Assembly (NCBI RefSeq): GCF_900116375.1
Contig: NZ_UETB01000002.1
Span: 248,001-312,000, forward strand
Length of the DNA stretch: 64,000 nt
Source: Georgenia satyanarayanai
GTDB taxonomy: Bacteria; Actinomycetota; Actinomycetes; Actinomycetales; Actinomycetaceae
Reading direction: 5' to 3'
How positions within the stretch are numbered: the stretch's first letter is position 1; the number at the start of each line of letters is the position of its first letter. Positions 15,243-25,138 of this stretch are shown piece after piece. A program made the position numbers and the translations under genes. The notes beneath the pieces are model-generated. The model worked only from the letters and a program-made list of their open reading frames with translations. It was not told the origin of the DNA and ran no database searches.

Positions 15243-16096
15243 GCGAGAGCCACGACCCGGGCGTCCCCGGCCCCGGGGTCGACGTCCCCCTGTTCGTCCA
15301 GCACGTCGAGGAGATCCTCGACCAGGCGTTGCGCGAGCTCGCTGCCCAGCCCTCGATCCTCGTCGCGCTCGACTTCGACGGCGTGCTCGCGCCGCTCGTC
15401 GACGACCCCGCCGAGTCGCGGATCGTGCCCGCCGCGGTCGAGGCACTCGCCCGGCTCGACGCCCTGCCCGGCGTCCACGTCGCCCTCATCTCCGGACGCG
15501 AGGCCACCTCGCTGGTCTCCCTCGCCGAGGTCCCGGTCGGCACGCGCATCGTCGGCAGCCACGGCGCGCAGCGCGGGCACGTGGGCCTGTCCCCCAACCA
15601 GCTGCCCGAGCTCGTCACCGAGCCGCTCGCCCTCACCGACGAGCAGGCGGCCCTGCGCGCCGAGACCCTTCGCGAGACCACCGACCTCGCCGCCCGCTAC
15701 GAGGGCGCCTGGGTCGAGACCAAGCCGGCGTCCGTCGTCGTGCACTCGCGGCAGTGCACTCCCGAGGACGCCGCCGCCCTCACCGACGCCGTCCTCGCCG
15801 GACCGGCCACCCGCCCGGGCCTGCGTGTGCAGGAGGGCAAGTCCGTCGTCGAGCTGGCGGTCGTCCACGCGACCAAGGGCGACGCCGTGGCCGAGCTGCG
15901 CGCCGACGTCGCCCCCCAGGCGGTGCTCTTCGCCGGGGACGACGTCACCGACGAGGACGCCTTCGCCGTCCTGGAGCCGCAGGACGTGGGGATCAAGGTG
16001 GGCGGCGGAACGACCGCGGCCGGCTACCGGGTCGCCGACCCGGAGGAGATGGCCGCCGTCCTCCTGCGCCTCCTGGAGCTGCGCGAGGCCGTGTGA
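15239..16096 (+). CDS. otsB: Trehalose-6-phosphate phosphatase (OtsB)
   Basis: A 285-residue HAD phosphatase that removes phosphate from trehalose-6-phosphate to give trehalose. The nucleophile motif is VALDFDGVLAPLVDDP. IVGSHGAQRG is the substrate-cap region, and LFAGDDVTDEDAFAVL is the HAD Mg2+-binding motif near the C-terminus. About 35 residues precede the HAD core, a short extension seen in actinobacterial OtsB. Translation is probably coupled to otsA through the 4-base overlap. Confidence 0.93.
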   Translation: MSESHDPGVPGPGVDVPLFVQHVEEILDQALRELAAQPSILVALDFDGVLAPLVDDPAESRIVPAAVEALARLDALPGVHVALISGREATSLVSLAEVPVGTRIVGSHGAQRGHVGLSPNQLPELVTEPLALTDEQAALRAETLRETTDLAARYEGAWVETKPASVVVHSRQCTPEDAAALTDAVLAGPATRPGLRVQEGKSVVELAVVHATKGDAVAELRADVAPQAVLFAGDDVTDEDAFAVLEPQDVGIKVGGGTTAAGYRVADPEEMAAVLLRLLELREAV

Positions 16097-16199
16097 GCCC
16101 GGCCACACCGGGACCTGCGGCTGTGCCGCCCGACACCCCTCCTGTGTCACACTGGCCCCAGCCCAGCCTCGGTGGTCGCCGATCCCCGCGGTCGGGCCA

Positions 16200-16219
16200 G
16201 TGTCAAGGCAGACACCTTG
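16200..16219. promoter_or_regulatory. Overlapping inverted repeats upstream of the MsiK-type gene
   Basis: GTGTC-N6-GACAC (16200-16215) overlaps CAAGG-N6-CCTTG (16204-16219). Both are exact 5-bp arms with 6-base spacing. They lie 58-77 bases before the start of the sugar-ABC ATPase gene and could be an operator for a dimeric repressor. Which repressor is not known. Confidence 0.3.
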
Positions 16220-16276
16220 CACTCTTCACAACGGATCGTCCGGCACGTACCTGCCGGTGAAGGGATGTACACCACC

Positions 16277-17404
<1,128 letters not shown>

Positions 17405-17419
17405 CGCGCCAGCGCATCG

Positions 17420-17454
17420 CAGGGGCGGACCCGATACGGTCGGGTTCGCCCCTG
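17420..17454 (+). terminator. Terminator hairpin after the MsiK-type gene
   Basis: CAGGGGCGGACCCGA (17420-17434) pairs with TCGGGTTCGCCCCTG (17440-17454) over 15 bp with one G-U pair and a 5-base loop, 16 bases after the stop. The loop region also contains TACGGT (17435-17440), a possible -10 for the next gene. Confidence 0.6.
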
Positions 17455-17480
17455 CGGCACGTCACGAGGAGTCGGAGCTG

Positions 17481-18719
17481 ATGGCACAGTCCCTGGAGAT
17501 CACCGCTGCGCGGCTCGACCCTGCCCTCCTCGACCTCCCGTGGGAGGTGGCTCTCGAGGAGTGGCCCGAGTCGGTGCTCGCCGCACTGCCGCGCGGCATC
17601 TCCCGCCACGTCGTGCGCTTCGTGCGGCTCTCCGGGCGCGTCATCGCCGTCAAGGAGATCGGCGAGACCGTGGCGTTCCACGAGTACGAGATGCTCCGCA
17701 ACCTCAACCGGCTCGACGCGCCGTCGGTGCAGCCGCTCGCCGTCATCACCGGCCGCGCCACGCCGCAGGGTGAGCCGCTGGACTCCGTGCTCGTCACGGA
17801 GCACCTCCAGTTCTCGCTGCCCTACCGCGCGCTGTTCTCCCAGTACCTGCGCCCGGACACCGCCACCCGCCTCATCGATGCCGCGGCGGTGCTCCTCGTG
17901 CGGCTCCACCTGCTCGGTTTCTACTGGGGCGACGTCTCCCTGTCGAACACGCTGTTCCGGCGTGACGCCGGCGCCTTCGCCGCCTACCTCGTCGACGCCG
18001 AGACCGGCGAGTTCCAGCCCGAGCTGACGATCGGCCAGCGCGAGTACGACCTCGACATCGCCCGCACGAACATCATCGGCGAGCTCATGGACCTTCAGGC
18101 CGGGGAGATCCTCGACGAGGACGTCGACACCATCGAGGTCGGCAACCGAATCGCCGAGCGGTACACCACGCTGTGGCGCGAGCTCACCGACTCCGAGTCC
18201 TTCGACACCGGCGAGCGCTGGCGGGTCGCCGCCCGCATCGACCGCCTCAACGACCTCGGCTACGACGTCGGGGAGCTGTCGATCACGACCGACGTCGACG
18301 GCACGAGCGTCCAGATCCAGCCGAAGGTGGTCGACGCCGGCCACCACCACCGCCGGATGATGCGGCTGACCGGCCTGGACGTCCAGGAGAACCAGGCCCG
18401 GCGCATGCTCAACGACCTCGACGCCTACCGTGCCGCGACCGACCGGCAGGGCGAGGAGGAGGAGTTCGTCGCGCACGACTGGCTGGCCAAGGTCTTCGAG
18501 CCCACCGTCCGCGCCATCCCGCGCGAGCTGCGCGGGAAGCTCGAGCCCGCCGAGATCTTCCACGAGGTCCTCGAGCACCGGTGGTTCATCTCCGAGCAGC
18601 AGCAGCGTGACGTCCCGCTGCCCGAGGCGGTGAAGTCCTACGTCGAGGCCGTCCTGCGCCACCGCCCCGACGAGCGCGCCTTCCTCGGCGCCGATGTCCC
18701 CCGCCCCGACGACTTCTAG
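17481..18719 (+). CDS. DUF4032 protein, kinase-like fold
   Basis: A 412-residue protein of a mostly actinobacterial family. The N-terminal half resembles an atypical kinase: VIAVKEIGE (Lys near residue 57), a central HLLGFYWGDVSLSNTLF catalytic-loop-like segment with Asp and Asn, and AYLVDAETGEF as a DFG-like metal site. The C-terminal half carries the DUF4032 region (VVDAGHHHRRMMRLTGLDVQ). The substrate is unknown; similarity to lipopolysaccharide kinases is only at fold level. GAGGAG precedes ATG 17481. It is probably cytosolic, as no membrane segment or signal is seen. Confidence 0.8.
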   Translation: MAQSLEITAARLDPALLDLPWEVALEEWPESVLAALPRGISRHVVRFVRLSGRVIAVKEIGETVAFHEYEMLRNLNRLDAPSVQPLAVITGRATPQGEPLDSVLVTEHLQFSLPYRALFSQYLRPDTATRLIDAAAVLLVRLHLLGFYWGDVSLSNTLFRRDAGAFAAYLVDAETGEFQPELTIGQREYDLDIARTNIIGELMDLQAGEILDEDVDTIEVGNRIAERYTTLWRELTDSESFDTGERWRVAARIDRLNDLGYDVGELSITTDVDGTSVQIQPKVVDAGHHHRRMMRLTGLDVQENQARRMLNDLDAYRAATDRQGEEEEFVAHDWLAKVFEPTVRAIPRELRGKLEPAEIFHEVLEHRWFISEQQQRDVPLPEAVKSYVEAVLRHRPDERAFLGADVPRPDDF

Positions 18720-18756
18720 CACGGCCGCCGCGCCGCGGGCCTGTCGCCGTTTCGCA

Positions 18757-18831
18757 CCGAAGTCCGCAACACGCGCACGACACGCCGGGACACCTGGCGC
18801 CCAGGCGGCGTCTCGGCCGACTTCGGATCAG
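18757..18831. repeat. 75-bp palindromic repeat, copy A (left of the DUF559 gene)
   Basis: The element starts CCGAAGTCCGCAACACGCG and ends GGCCGACTTCGGATCAG. Its ends form an 8-bp terminal inverted repeat (CCGAAGTC/GACTTCGG). It matches the reverse complement of 19783-19857 at 61 of 75 positions without gaps (46 of the first 50). It ends 8 bases from the DUF559 stop. Confidence 0.7.
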
Positions 18832-18838
18832 CACAGCG

Positions 18839-19744
18839 TCACGCCCTGCCGAGCGCGCGGAGCACGCCGGTCACCACGACGGTGGGATCGTTCATGATGT
18901 CCTCCCAGGTGAAGCGCAGGGGGAGGTAGCCCTTGGCGACGAGCACCCTGTCGCGCCTCCGGTCCTCCCGGTAGGCCTTGCGCCCGGAGTGGTAGGCGAA
19001 GCCGTCGCACTCCACGACGACGCGCCCCTCGACCAGGAGGTCGACCTCGCCCACCTCGTCGATGTCCACGCCCGGGGACACCTCCAGCCCGGCGTCCTCG
19101 AGGGCGAGCCGTGCGAGGCTCTCGATCGCGGACCTGCTCCGGGGGCTGCAGCGCTCCAGGGTCGCCAGCGCCGCAGGGCTGCCGGGACCGACGAGCGTGC
19201 GGCGGACCTCCTGCCTCGTCACGAGGTGCTTGCGCAGGGCAGCGTCCACGACGACCACCGCTTCCTCGACCGGCCTGCAGCGCAGCACACGCGCCAGGGC
19301 GTCCGCCAGCGGCGCCAGCGGAGAGCCCGTCGGCGGAGGCGCCGTCCAGCCGCTCTCGCGGTGCACACGCACGGGCAGGCGGGCCTCCCGCATGCCGCGA
19401 CCGCGGGGCAGCGAGACGTGCGGGCGATCCGGATCGGAGAGGACGGGCAGGTCGTAGAAGGGCGCGATGCTCACGCACGTCACCGCCGCCCCGAGGCATC
19501 GGGCGATGACCACGGACGGCTCGGCCTGCGGCACGGCCAGCCATCCCCCGCCGAGCTCACGCACCTCGCCGGCCGCGACCGCCGCCGCGACGGCACGCTG
19601 CTCCGGCCGCGAGCGGGCGACCTGCGAGCGTTTGCCCGCCCCGCCGTACGTCCACAGCCGATCGACCACGTCCACCCGGCAAACGGTGGCCCTCGCCCGA
19701 CGTACCGCGCGGCAGCCGGAGCCCTGGCGGTGGATGCACCGCAC
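18839..19744 (-). CDS. DUF559 (Vsr-like, PD-(D/E)XK) endonuclease-domain protein
   Basis: A 301-residue protein. The C-terminal third has the DUF559 nuclease pattern: a Glu in AIESLARLALEDAG, Asp in VDIDEVGEVDLLVEG, then VVVECDGFAYHSGRKAYREDRRRD. This is the E-D-ExD/K layout of very-short-patch-repair-like nucleases. The N-terminal region (ELGGGWLAVPQAEPSVV, GAAVTCVSIAPFYDLPVL) resembles the AbiEi-like winged-helix part often found with it. Biological role is unknown. GTG 19744 has AGGAG 8 bases upstream; a GTG at 19675 would remove an odd Arg-rich 23-residue leader. The gene lies tightly between two inverted copies of a 75-bp palindromic repeat. Confidence 0.75.
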   Translation of the reverse strand: MRCIHRQGSGCRAVRRARATVCRVDVVDRLWTYGGAGKRSQVARSRPEQRAVAAAVAAGEVRELGGGWLAVPQAEPSVVIARCLGAAVTCVSIAPFYDLPVLSDPDRPHVSLPRGRGMREARLPVRVHRESGWTAPPPTGSPLAPLADALARVLRCRPVEEAVVVVDAALRKHLVTRQEVRRTLVGPGSPAALATLERCSPRSRSAIESLARLALEDAGLEVSPGVDIDEVGEVDLLVEGRVVVECDGFAYHSGRKAYREDRRRDRVLVAKGYLPLRFTWEDIMNDPTVVVTGVLRALGRA

Positions 19745-19782
19745 GCCACCGGCTCCTGTGAGGGAACCGAGGTGTTGCTGAC

Positions 19783-19857
19783 CTGATCCAAGGTCCGGAG
19801 GTGCCCGGCCTGGGCGACGGGTGTCCCGGCGTGTCGTCCGCGTGTCGCGGACTTCGG
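19783..19857. repeat. 75-bp palindromic repeat, copy B (right of the DUF559 gene), inverted to copy A
   Basis: This is the inverse of copy A: read on the minus strand it begins CCGAAGTCCGCGACACGCGG and ends with CCTTGGATCAG. It lies 39 bases upstream of the DUF559 start codon. Together the two copies frame the gene symmetrically. Confidence 0.7.
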
Positions 19858-19899
19858 ATCAGATCAGCGGCGGTCTGCGGGCAGGCCGCCGTGCGCGGC

Positions 19900-20862
19900 T
19901 CAGCGGGTGGCGCGGATGCGGGCGATCTCGTAGAGGCTGATGCCCGTGGCCACGGCGGCGTTGAGGGACTCCACGCTCGAGGAGATCTCGATGCCGGCGA
20001 TCGCGTCGCACGTCTCGCGCACGAGCCGCGACAGCCCGTTGCCCTCGGACCCGACCACGACGACGAGCGGCTCGGTGGCGAGCTCGAGCTCGGCCACCGT
20101 CGTGGGCGCCTCCCCGTCGAGCCCGACGACGAAGCAGCCGGCCTTCTTGTAGTCCTGCAGCGCCCGCACGAGGTTCGTCGCCCGCGCCACCGGCACGCGT
20201 GCGGCGGCGCCGGCGGACACCCGCCACACGGTGGCGGTGACGCCGGCCGAGCGACGCTCGGGGACCAGCACGCCGTCCACCCCGAAGGCCCCGGCGGAGC
20301 GGAGGACCGCACCGAGGTTGTGCGGGTCGGTGACACCGTCGAGGGCGACGATGAGCGGCGCGCTGCCCGGGAAGCGGCCGAGGAGGTCGGCCGGGTCGGC
20401 GTACTCGTAGGGGGGCACCTGGATGGCGATGCCCTGGTGGTTGCCGCCGTCGGTGAGCTTGTCGAGGTCGCTCTTGCTCGCCTCGAGGAGCGGGGTGTTG
20501 CGGGCGGTGACGGTGCGCAGCACCTCGCCCAGGCGCTCGTCGGAGTCGACGCGGGCGGCGAGGTAGACGTGGTCGATCGGGATACCGGCCCGCACCGCCT
20601 CGAGAACCGCGTTACGGCCGGCGACGAGCTCGCGCCCGCTGCTCGGGCGTGCCGCCGGCTTGCGCGCCGACGCCCCGCGGCCCTCCCGCTTCTCGGCGGC
20701 CGCCTTGCGGGCTGCCGCCGGGTGGTAGGGCCGGTCGGAGGCCTTGGGCGTGGGCCCGCGCCCCTCGAGGCCCCGGCGGTTCTTGCCGCCGCTGCCGACG
20801 GTCGCCCCCTTCTTCGACCCGGCCTTGCGTACTGCGCCTCGGCGCTTGGAGTTCCCGGCCAT
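19900..20862 (-). CDS. rlmB: 23S rRNA (guanosine-2'-O)-methyltransferase, TrmH/SPOUT family
   Basis: A 320-residue protein. A lysine/arginine-rich disordered N-terminus (1-~70) is followed by the RNA-binding substrate domain (LVAGRNAVLEAVRAGIPID). The SPOUT methyltransferase knot comes last: VALDGVTDPHNLGAVLRSA (motif 1), VVVVGSEGNGLSRLV (motif 2) and ISSSVESLNAAVATGISLYE (motif 3). RlmB-type enzymes methylate a 23S rRNA guanosine. AGGAGG 7 bases before ATG 20862 fixes the start. The cysS stop overlaps the start by one base (TGATG), so the two are translated together, as in mycobacteria. Confidence 0.9.
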   Translation of the reverse strand: MAGNSKRRGAVRKAGSKKGATVGSGGKNRRGLEGRGPTPKASDRPYHPAAARKAAAEKREGRGASARKPAARPSSGRELVAGRNAVLEAVRAGIPIDHVYLAARVDSDERLGEVLRTVTARNTPLLEASKSDLDKLTDGGNHQGIAIQVPPYEYADPADLLGRFPGSAPLIVALDGVTDPHNLGAVLRSAGAFGVDGVLVPERRSAGVTATVWRVSAGAAARVPVARATNLVRALQDYKKAGCFVVGLDGEAPTTVAELELATEPLVVVVGSEGNGLSRLVRETCDAIAGIEISSSVESLNAAVATGISLYEIARIRATR

Positions 20863-22301
20863 CAACGGCCTCCTCTCGTCCCCAGCTGCCATCTGGCACC
20901 GTCGGGTGAATCTTCGATGATGATGCCCGCCGCCTGCAGCTGGTCCCGCAGCGCGTCGGCGCGGGCCCAGTCCTTGGTCCTGCGGGCGTCCGCGCGCTCG
21001 GCGAGCACGACGGGCACGAGCACGTCCAGCGCCTCGCGGGCGGCGTCGTCGGCGCCGGCGGCCGTGGCCCACGGCGCCGCGAGCGGGTCCAGCCCCAGCA
21101 CGTCGAGCATCGAGCGCACCTGGAGCTGGGCCTGCCACACGACGCTGTCCTCACCGGCGGTCAGGGCGTTGTTGCCCGTACGCACCTGCTCGTGCACGGC
21201 GGCGAGCGCGGCGGACACGTTGAGGTCGTCGTCCATCGCGGCGACGAATGCGGGCGGCAGCGCGGAGATCGGCCGGCCCGTCACCTCCTCGGCGGGCACC
21301 TGCCCCACGCGCTCGACGGCGCGGGTGACGAAGCCGCTGAGCCGCTCCCACGTGCTCGTCGCCTCGGCGAGGGAGTCCTCGGAGAACTCGACCGTCGAGC
21401 GGTAGTGGACGGTGCCGAGCGCGAAGCGCAGCACGACCGCCGGCACGCGCTCGAGGACGGCGGAGACGACGAGCGAGTTGCCCAGCGACTTGCTCATCTT
21501 CTCCCCGCCCACGGTCACCCAGGCGTTGTGCATCCAGTGCTGCGCGAAGCCGTACCCGGCCGCACGGGACTGGGCCACCTCGTTCTCGTGGTGGGGGAAG
21601 CGCAGGTCGATGCCGCCGCCGTGGATGTCGAAGCTCTCCCCGAGGTAGCGGTGCGCCATGGCGGAGCACTCCAGGTGCCAACCGGGGCGCCCGCGCCCGT
21701 AGGGGGTGTCCCAGGCGGCGGAGGCGGGCTCGCCGTCCTTGGGGGTCTTCCACAGGGCGAAGTCGCGGGGGTCGCGCTTGTCGCCGGCCTCCTCCTCGTC
21801 GAGGGTCGACATGTTCTCGAGCAGCTGGCGGGTCAGACCGCCGTACTCGGGGAAGGAGCGGACGTCGAAGTAGACGTTGGCGCCCTCGCCCCGGTAGGCG
21901 TGCCCGCGCTCGACGAGCCGGTCGACGAGAGCGACCATCTCGGTCACGTGCCCGGTCGCACGCGGCTCGTAGGTGGGACGGCCGACCCCGACGGCGTCGT
22001 ACGCGGCGGTGAACTCCTGCTCGAAACGGTAGGCCCAGGCCCACCACGGCACCCCGGCCTCGGTGGACTTGGTGAGGATCTTGTCGTCGATGTCGGTGAC
22101 GTTGCGGACGAGGGTGACCTCCAGGCCCCGACGGCGCAGCCACCGGGCGAGCACGTCGAAGGCGATCCCCGAGCGCAGGTGACCCACGTGCGGTGCCCCC
22201 TGGACGGTGGCGCCACAGAGGTAGATGCTCACCCGTCCGGGGACGAGGGGCACCAGCTCGCGGTCCGACCGGGTGGCGGAGTCATGAAGTCGCAGGCTCA
22301 C
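20862..22301 (-). CDS. cysS: Cysteinyl-tRNA synthetase
   Basis: A 479-residue class I synthetase. The first zinc Cys and HIGH-like signature are in [19 protein letters not shown]. The other zinc ligands are Cys in GWHLECSAM and His/Glu in FPHHENE, and KMSKS lies in [13 protein letters not shown]-terminal DALR-like anticodon domain ends with the [13 protein letters not shown] motif. Presence of that domain and the KMSKSLGN form favour CysS over the related mycothiol ligase MshC. GTG 22301 follows a -10 box TAGCCT by 7 bases, so expression is probably leaderless. It heads the cysS-rlmB operon. Confidence 0.93.
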   Translation of the reverse strand: MSLRLHDSATRSDRELVPLVPGRVSIYLCGATVQGAPHVGHLRSGIAFDVLARWLRRRGLEVTLVRNVTDIDDKILTKSTEAGVPWWAWAYRFEQEFTAAYDAVGVGRPTYEPRATGHVTEMVALVDRLVERGHAYRGEGANVYFDVRSFPEYGGLTRQLLENMSTLDEEEAGDKRDPRDFALWKTPKDGEPASAAWDTPYGRGRPGWHLECSAMAHRYLGESFDIHGGGIDLRFPHHENEVAQSRAAGYGFAQHWMHNAWVTVGGEKMSKSLGNSLVVSAVLERVPAVVLRFALGTVHYRSTVEFSEDSLAEATSTWERLSGFVTRAVERVGQVPAEEVTGRPISALPPAFVAAMDDDLNVSAALAAVHEQVRTGNNALTAGEDSVVWQAQLQVRSMLDVLGLDPLAAPWATAAGADDAAREALDVLVPVVLAERADARRTKDWARADALRDQLQAAGIIIEDSPDGARWQLGTRGGR

Positions 22302-22308
22302 GTGCCCC

Positions 22309-22314
22309 AGGCTA
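22309..22314 (-). promoter_or_regulatory. -10 box TAGCCT, leaderless cysS start
   Basis: TAGCCT on the minus strand ends 7 bases before the GTG at 22301. The 79-bp divergent space also holds the matching element for the transporter gene. Confidence 0.5.
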
Positions 22315-22367
22315 CCGGCGCAGGGCCTGGACGCCGCGGTGCGGTGCCGGACGTCACCGTGGGGCGC

Positions 22368-22373
22368 TAACGT
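22368..22373 (+). promoter_or_regulatory. -10 box TAACGT, leaderless MFS transporter start
   Basis: TAACGT is followed by CAGTCCC and then the GTG at 22381, with no ribosome-binding site. Confidence 0.45.
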
Positions 22374-22380
22374 CAGTCCC

Positions 22381-23745
22381 GTGACCACCCGGCCCGTGAC
22401 ACCACGTCCCACGCAGCGCCGCCAGGGCTTCGGTTGGCCCGTCTACGCCTGGAGCCTGTGGGACTGGGGGTCGGCGGCCTTCAACGCCGTCATCACCACC
22501 TTCGTCTTCACCGTGTACATCACCGACGCCGACCTCTTCGGGCCCGGCGCCTCGCAGAAGCTGGGCTGGGCGCTGGCCGCCGCGGGCGCGCTCATCGCGG
22601 TGTGCGCACCGGTGGCGGGCCTCCGCTCGGACCGGTCGGGACGGCGGACCTTCTGGCTGGCCGTCAACACGATGGTCGTCGTCGTCATCTCCGCGTCGCT
22701 CTTCCTCGTCGCGCCGGACCCGAGCAACCTGTGGCTCGGCCTGGTGCTCCTCGCGGTCGGCAACATCTTCTTCGAGCTCGCCTCGGTGAACTACTACGCC
22801 ATGCTCAACGGGATCTCGACGCCGCGGACCATCGGCCGGATCTCGGGTCTCGGCTGGGGGCTGGGCTACATCGGCGGGATCGTCCTCCTCCTCGTCATCT
22901 ACTTCGGGCTCATCAGCCCGGAGGTCGGCCTCTTCGGCATCACGTCGGACAACGGCATGGACGTGCGCGTCGCGATGCTCATCTGTGCCGGCTGGACCCT
23001 GCTGTTCTCCCTGCCGGTCATCTTCACCATCCGTGACGACCGCTCCTCCCGCGGAACACTGCCCCGACTCGGCGTCGTCGGCTCCTACCGCCTGCTCCTC
23101 AGCTCGGTGCGGAACGTGTGGCGCCAGGACCACCACACCGTGTTCTTCCTCGGCGCCAGCGCGATCTTCCGCGACGGCCTGGCCGGCGTCTTCACCTTCG
23201 GTGGCGTCGTCGCGGCCACGGTCTTCGGCTTCGACGGCGGCGAGGTCATCGTCTTCGGCGTCGCGGCGAACCTCGTCGCGGGGGTCGCCACGATCGCCTT
23301 CGGCGCCCTCGACGACAGGCTCGGCCCCAAGCGGGTCATCGTCGGCTCGCTCGTCGCCATGATCCTCGCCGGCATCGGCGTCTTCCTCCTCCACGACCAC
23401 GGTGCCGTCGTCTTCTGGTCCCTCGGCCTCGTGCTGTGCATCTTCGTCGGACCGGCGCAGTCGGCCTCCCGCACCTTCCTCGCGCGGCTCATCCCCAAGG
23501 GCAAGGAGGGCGAGCTCTTCGGGCTGTACGCCACCACCGGCCGCGCGGTGAGCTTCCTGGCGCCCGCGTCCTTCGCGCTGGCGATCTCCGTCGGTGCCGC
23601 GGTCACCGGCCGGAGCGCGGCGGACGCGGAGCACTGGGGCATCCTCGGCATCGTCGCGGTGCTCAGCGTCGGGCTGCTGCTGCTCCTGCCCGTGCGCGTG
23701 AAGGTGCGCAGCGAGAGCGCCCTGCACGAGCCGATGCCCGCCTGA
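22381..23745 (+). CDS. MFS transporter of the UMF1 (Atg22-like) family
   Basis: A 454-residue membrane protein with about 12 hydrophobic segments. The start [19 protein letters not shown] is the UMF1 hallmark (YDWANSAY-like), and [11 protein letters not shown] follows. The loop [12 protein letters not shown] between helices 2 and 3 is the MFS motif A equivalent. A second such loop, [12 protein letters not shown], marks the second half. Substrate is unknown; Atg22 relatives export amino acids. It is divergent from cysS and followed by ispF 20 bases downstream, but ispF has its own leaderless promoter. Confidence 0.8.
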   Translation: MTTRPVTPRPTQRRQGFGWPVYAWSLWDWGSAAFNAVITTFVFTVYITDADLFGPGASQKLGWALAAAGALIAVCAPVAGLRSDRSGRRTFWLAVNTMVVVVISASLFLVAPDPSNLWLGLVLLAVGNIFFELASVNYYAMLNGISTPRTIGRISGLGWGLGYIGGIVLLLVIYFGLISPEVGLFGITSDNGMDVRVAMLICAGWTLLFSLPVIFTIRDDRSSRGTLPRLGVVGSYRLLLSSVRNVWRQDHHTVFFLGASAIFRDGLAGVFTFGGVVAATVFGFDGGEVIVFGVAANLVAGVATIAFGALDDRLGPKRVIVGSLVAMILAGIGVFLLHDHGAVVFWSLGLVLCIFVGPAQSASRTFLARLIPKGKEGELFGLYATTGRAVSFLAPASFALAISVGAAVTGRSAADAEHWGILGIVAVLSVGLLLLLPVRVKVRSESALHEPMPA

Positions 23746-23752
23746 GCCTCGC

Positions 23753-23758
23753 TACCCT
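23753..23758 (+). promoter_or_regulatory. -10 box TACCCT, leaderless ispF start
   Basis: TACCCT is followed by GGCGACC (7 bases) and the ATG at 23766. No Shine-Dalgarno is present. Confidence 0.5.
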
Positions 23759-23765
23759 GGCGACC

Positions 23766-24242
23766 ATGCTGCCGCGCACCGGGATCGGGACCGACGTCCA
23801 CGCCTTCGCCCGCGAGGGCAGCGACCGTCCACTCCACGTCGCGTGCCTCGAGTGGCCCGGTGAGGTCGGCCTGGAGGGACACTCCGACGGCGACGTCGCC
23901 GCGCACGCGGCCTGCGACGCGCTCCTGTCGGCAGCGGGCCTGGGCGACCTCGGGTCCCGCTTCGGCACGTCCGACCCGCGCTGGGCGGGGGCGTCCGGCG
24001 CCGAGCTCCTCACCGCCACCGCGGCCCTCGTCCGCGAGGCGGGTTTCGAGATCGGCAACGTCGCCGTCCAGGTCGTCGGCAACCGGCCGCGGATCGGCCG
24101 CCGCCGGGAGGAGGCCGCCGAGGCGATGTCCCGCGCCGTCGGGGCACCCGTCAGCCTGTCGGCGACGACGACGGACGGGCTCGGCTTCACCGGCCGCGGC
24201 GAGGGCCTGCTCGCCGTCGCCACCGCTCTCGTCGCCCGCTGA
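23766..24242 (+). CDS. ispF: 2-C-methyl-D-erythritol 2,4-cyclodiphosphate synthase
   Basis: A 158-residue enzyme of the non-mevalonate isoprenoid pathway that cyclises CDP-methylerythritol 2-phosphate. Zinc ligands are Asp10 and His12 in GIGTDVHAF and His in [13 protein letters not shown]. The closing [15 protein letters not shown] loop binds CMP. Length is standard. ispD lies 1 kb away on the opposite strand with an RDD protein gene between, so the usual ispD-ispF adjacency is broken by one gene. Confidence 0.95.
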   Translation: MLPRTGIGTDVHAFAREGSDRPLHVACLEWPGEVGLEGHSDGDVAAHAACDALLSAAGLGDLGSRFGTSDPRWAGASGAELLTATAALVREAGFEIGNVAVQVVGNRPRIGRRREEAAEAMSRAVGAPVSLSATTTDGLGFTGRGEGLLAVATALVAR

Positions 24243-24337
24243 GTGACGGAAGGGCGCTCCCGTAGCCGAGCAACACGGCCACCGGTGTGCCGCCGGTCAC
24301 TAGCATGGCAGGGACCCGATCCAGCGAAAGGCCTGAC

Positions 24338-25138
24338 ATGAGCGAGTCGTCCACCGGAGGCCCCTCCTCCGGCGAGAACCCCCCGCGCCCGGGCTCCATC
24401 CCGCCGCCGCCCCCGCCGCCGCCCGGACAGGGCGGTGGCCTCTACGGCCAGCAGCCGCCCGCCGGCCAACCTCCCCACGGTCAGCAGCCCTACGGTCAGC
24501 AGCCGCCCTACGGTCAGCAGCCGCCGGCCGGGCAACAGCCCTCCGGCCAGCAGACCCCGTACGGGCAGCAGCACTCCGGCCAGCAGCCACCGCACGGCCA
24601 GCAGCCGCAGGGCCAGCAGCCGTACTACGCGCCGCAGGTGCCGGACTTCTCCACCGCCGGTCAGCCGGCCGATCTCGGCACCCGCGTCATCGCGCGGCTG
24701 ATCGACAACATCATCCTCACCGTCGTCAACGGGATCATCGGCTGGCTCCTCGGCGCCGACGCCTTCGCGAACGTCCTCATGACCGGCCAGGTCGACTACG
24801 GCACGTTGGCGCTCGTCACCGTCGTCACCACCGCGGTCACCCTCGGGTACTTCGTGCTCCTCGAGTCCGCCCGGGGGCAGACGCTGGGCAAGATGCTCGT
24901 CAAGGTGAGGACCGTCGGACCCGGCGGCGGCAACCCCACGACGACCGAGGCGCTCAAGCGAAACCTGTGGACCGCCGTCGGCATCATCGGCGTCGTCCCG
25001 GCGCTCGGGTGGGTGGGCACCCTGCTCTCCCTGGCCGCTGTCATCACCATCCTCGTGACGATCAGCAACAACACCGCCACCCGGCAGGGCTGGCACGACA
25101 ACTTCGCCGGCGGAACCCGGGTCGTCAGGACGAGCTGA
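24338..25138 (+). CDS. RDD-family membrane protein with a Gln/Pro/Gly repeat N-terminus
   Basis: A 266-residue protein. Residues 1-~105 are low complexity: a run of nine prolines, then about ten copies of a GQQPP/YGQQP-type pentapeptide. The C-terminal part is an RDD domain: GTRVIARLIDNIILTVVNG with the Arg-Asp signature, a second membrane segment, GQTLGKMLVKVRTV, then two more hydrophobic stretches and WHDNFAGG. RDD proteins are small polytopic membrane proteins of mostly unknown transport function. GAAAGG precedes ATG 24338. The last 14 bases overlap the convergent ispD. Confidence 0.85.
   Translation: MSESSTGGPSSGENPPRPGSIPPPPPPPPGQGGGLYGQQPPAGQPPHGQQPYGQQPPYGQQPPAGQQPSGQQTPYGQQHSGQQPPHGQQPQGQQPYYAPQVPDFSTAGQPADLGTRVIARLIDNIILTVVNGIIGWLLGADAFANVLMTGQVDYGTLALVTVVTTAVTLGYFVLLESARGQTLGKMLVKVRTVGPGGGNPTTTEALKRNLWTAVGIIGVVPALGWVGTLLSLAAVITILVTISNNTATRQGWHDNFAGGTRVVRTS

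Noticed and set aside
16143-16153. TGTGTCACA upstream of the MsiK-type gene as a CRP site
   Set aside because: The two halves lack the six-base spacer required by the dimer.
24430-24620. Short tandem DNA repeats in the RDD gene
   Set aside because: They encode the Gln/Pro/Gly pentapeptide run of a low-complexity N-terminus, which is common in RDD proteins, so no separate DNA function is needed.
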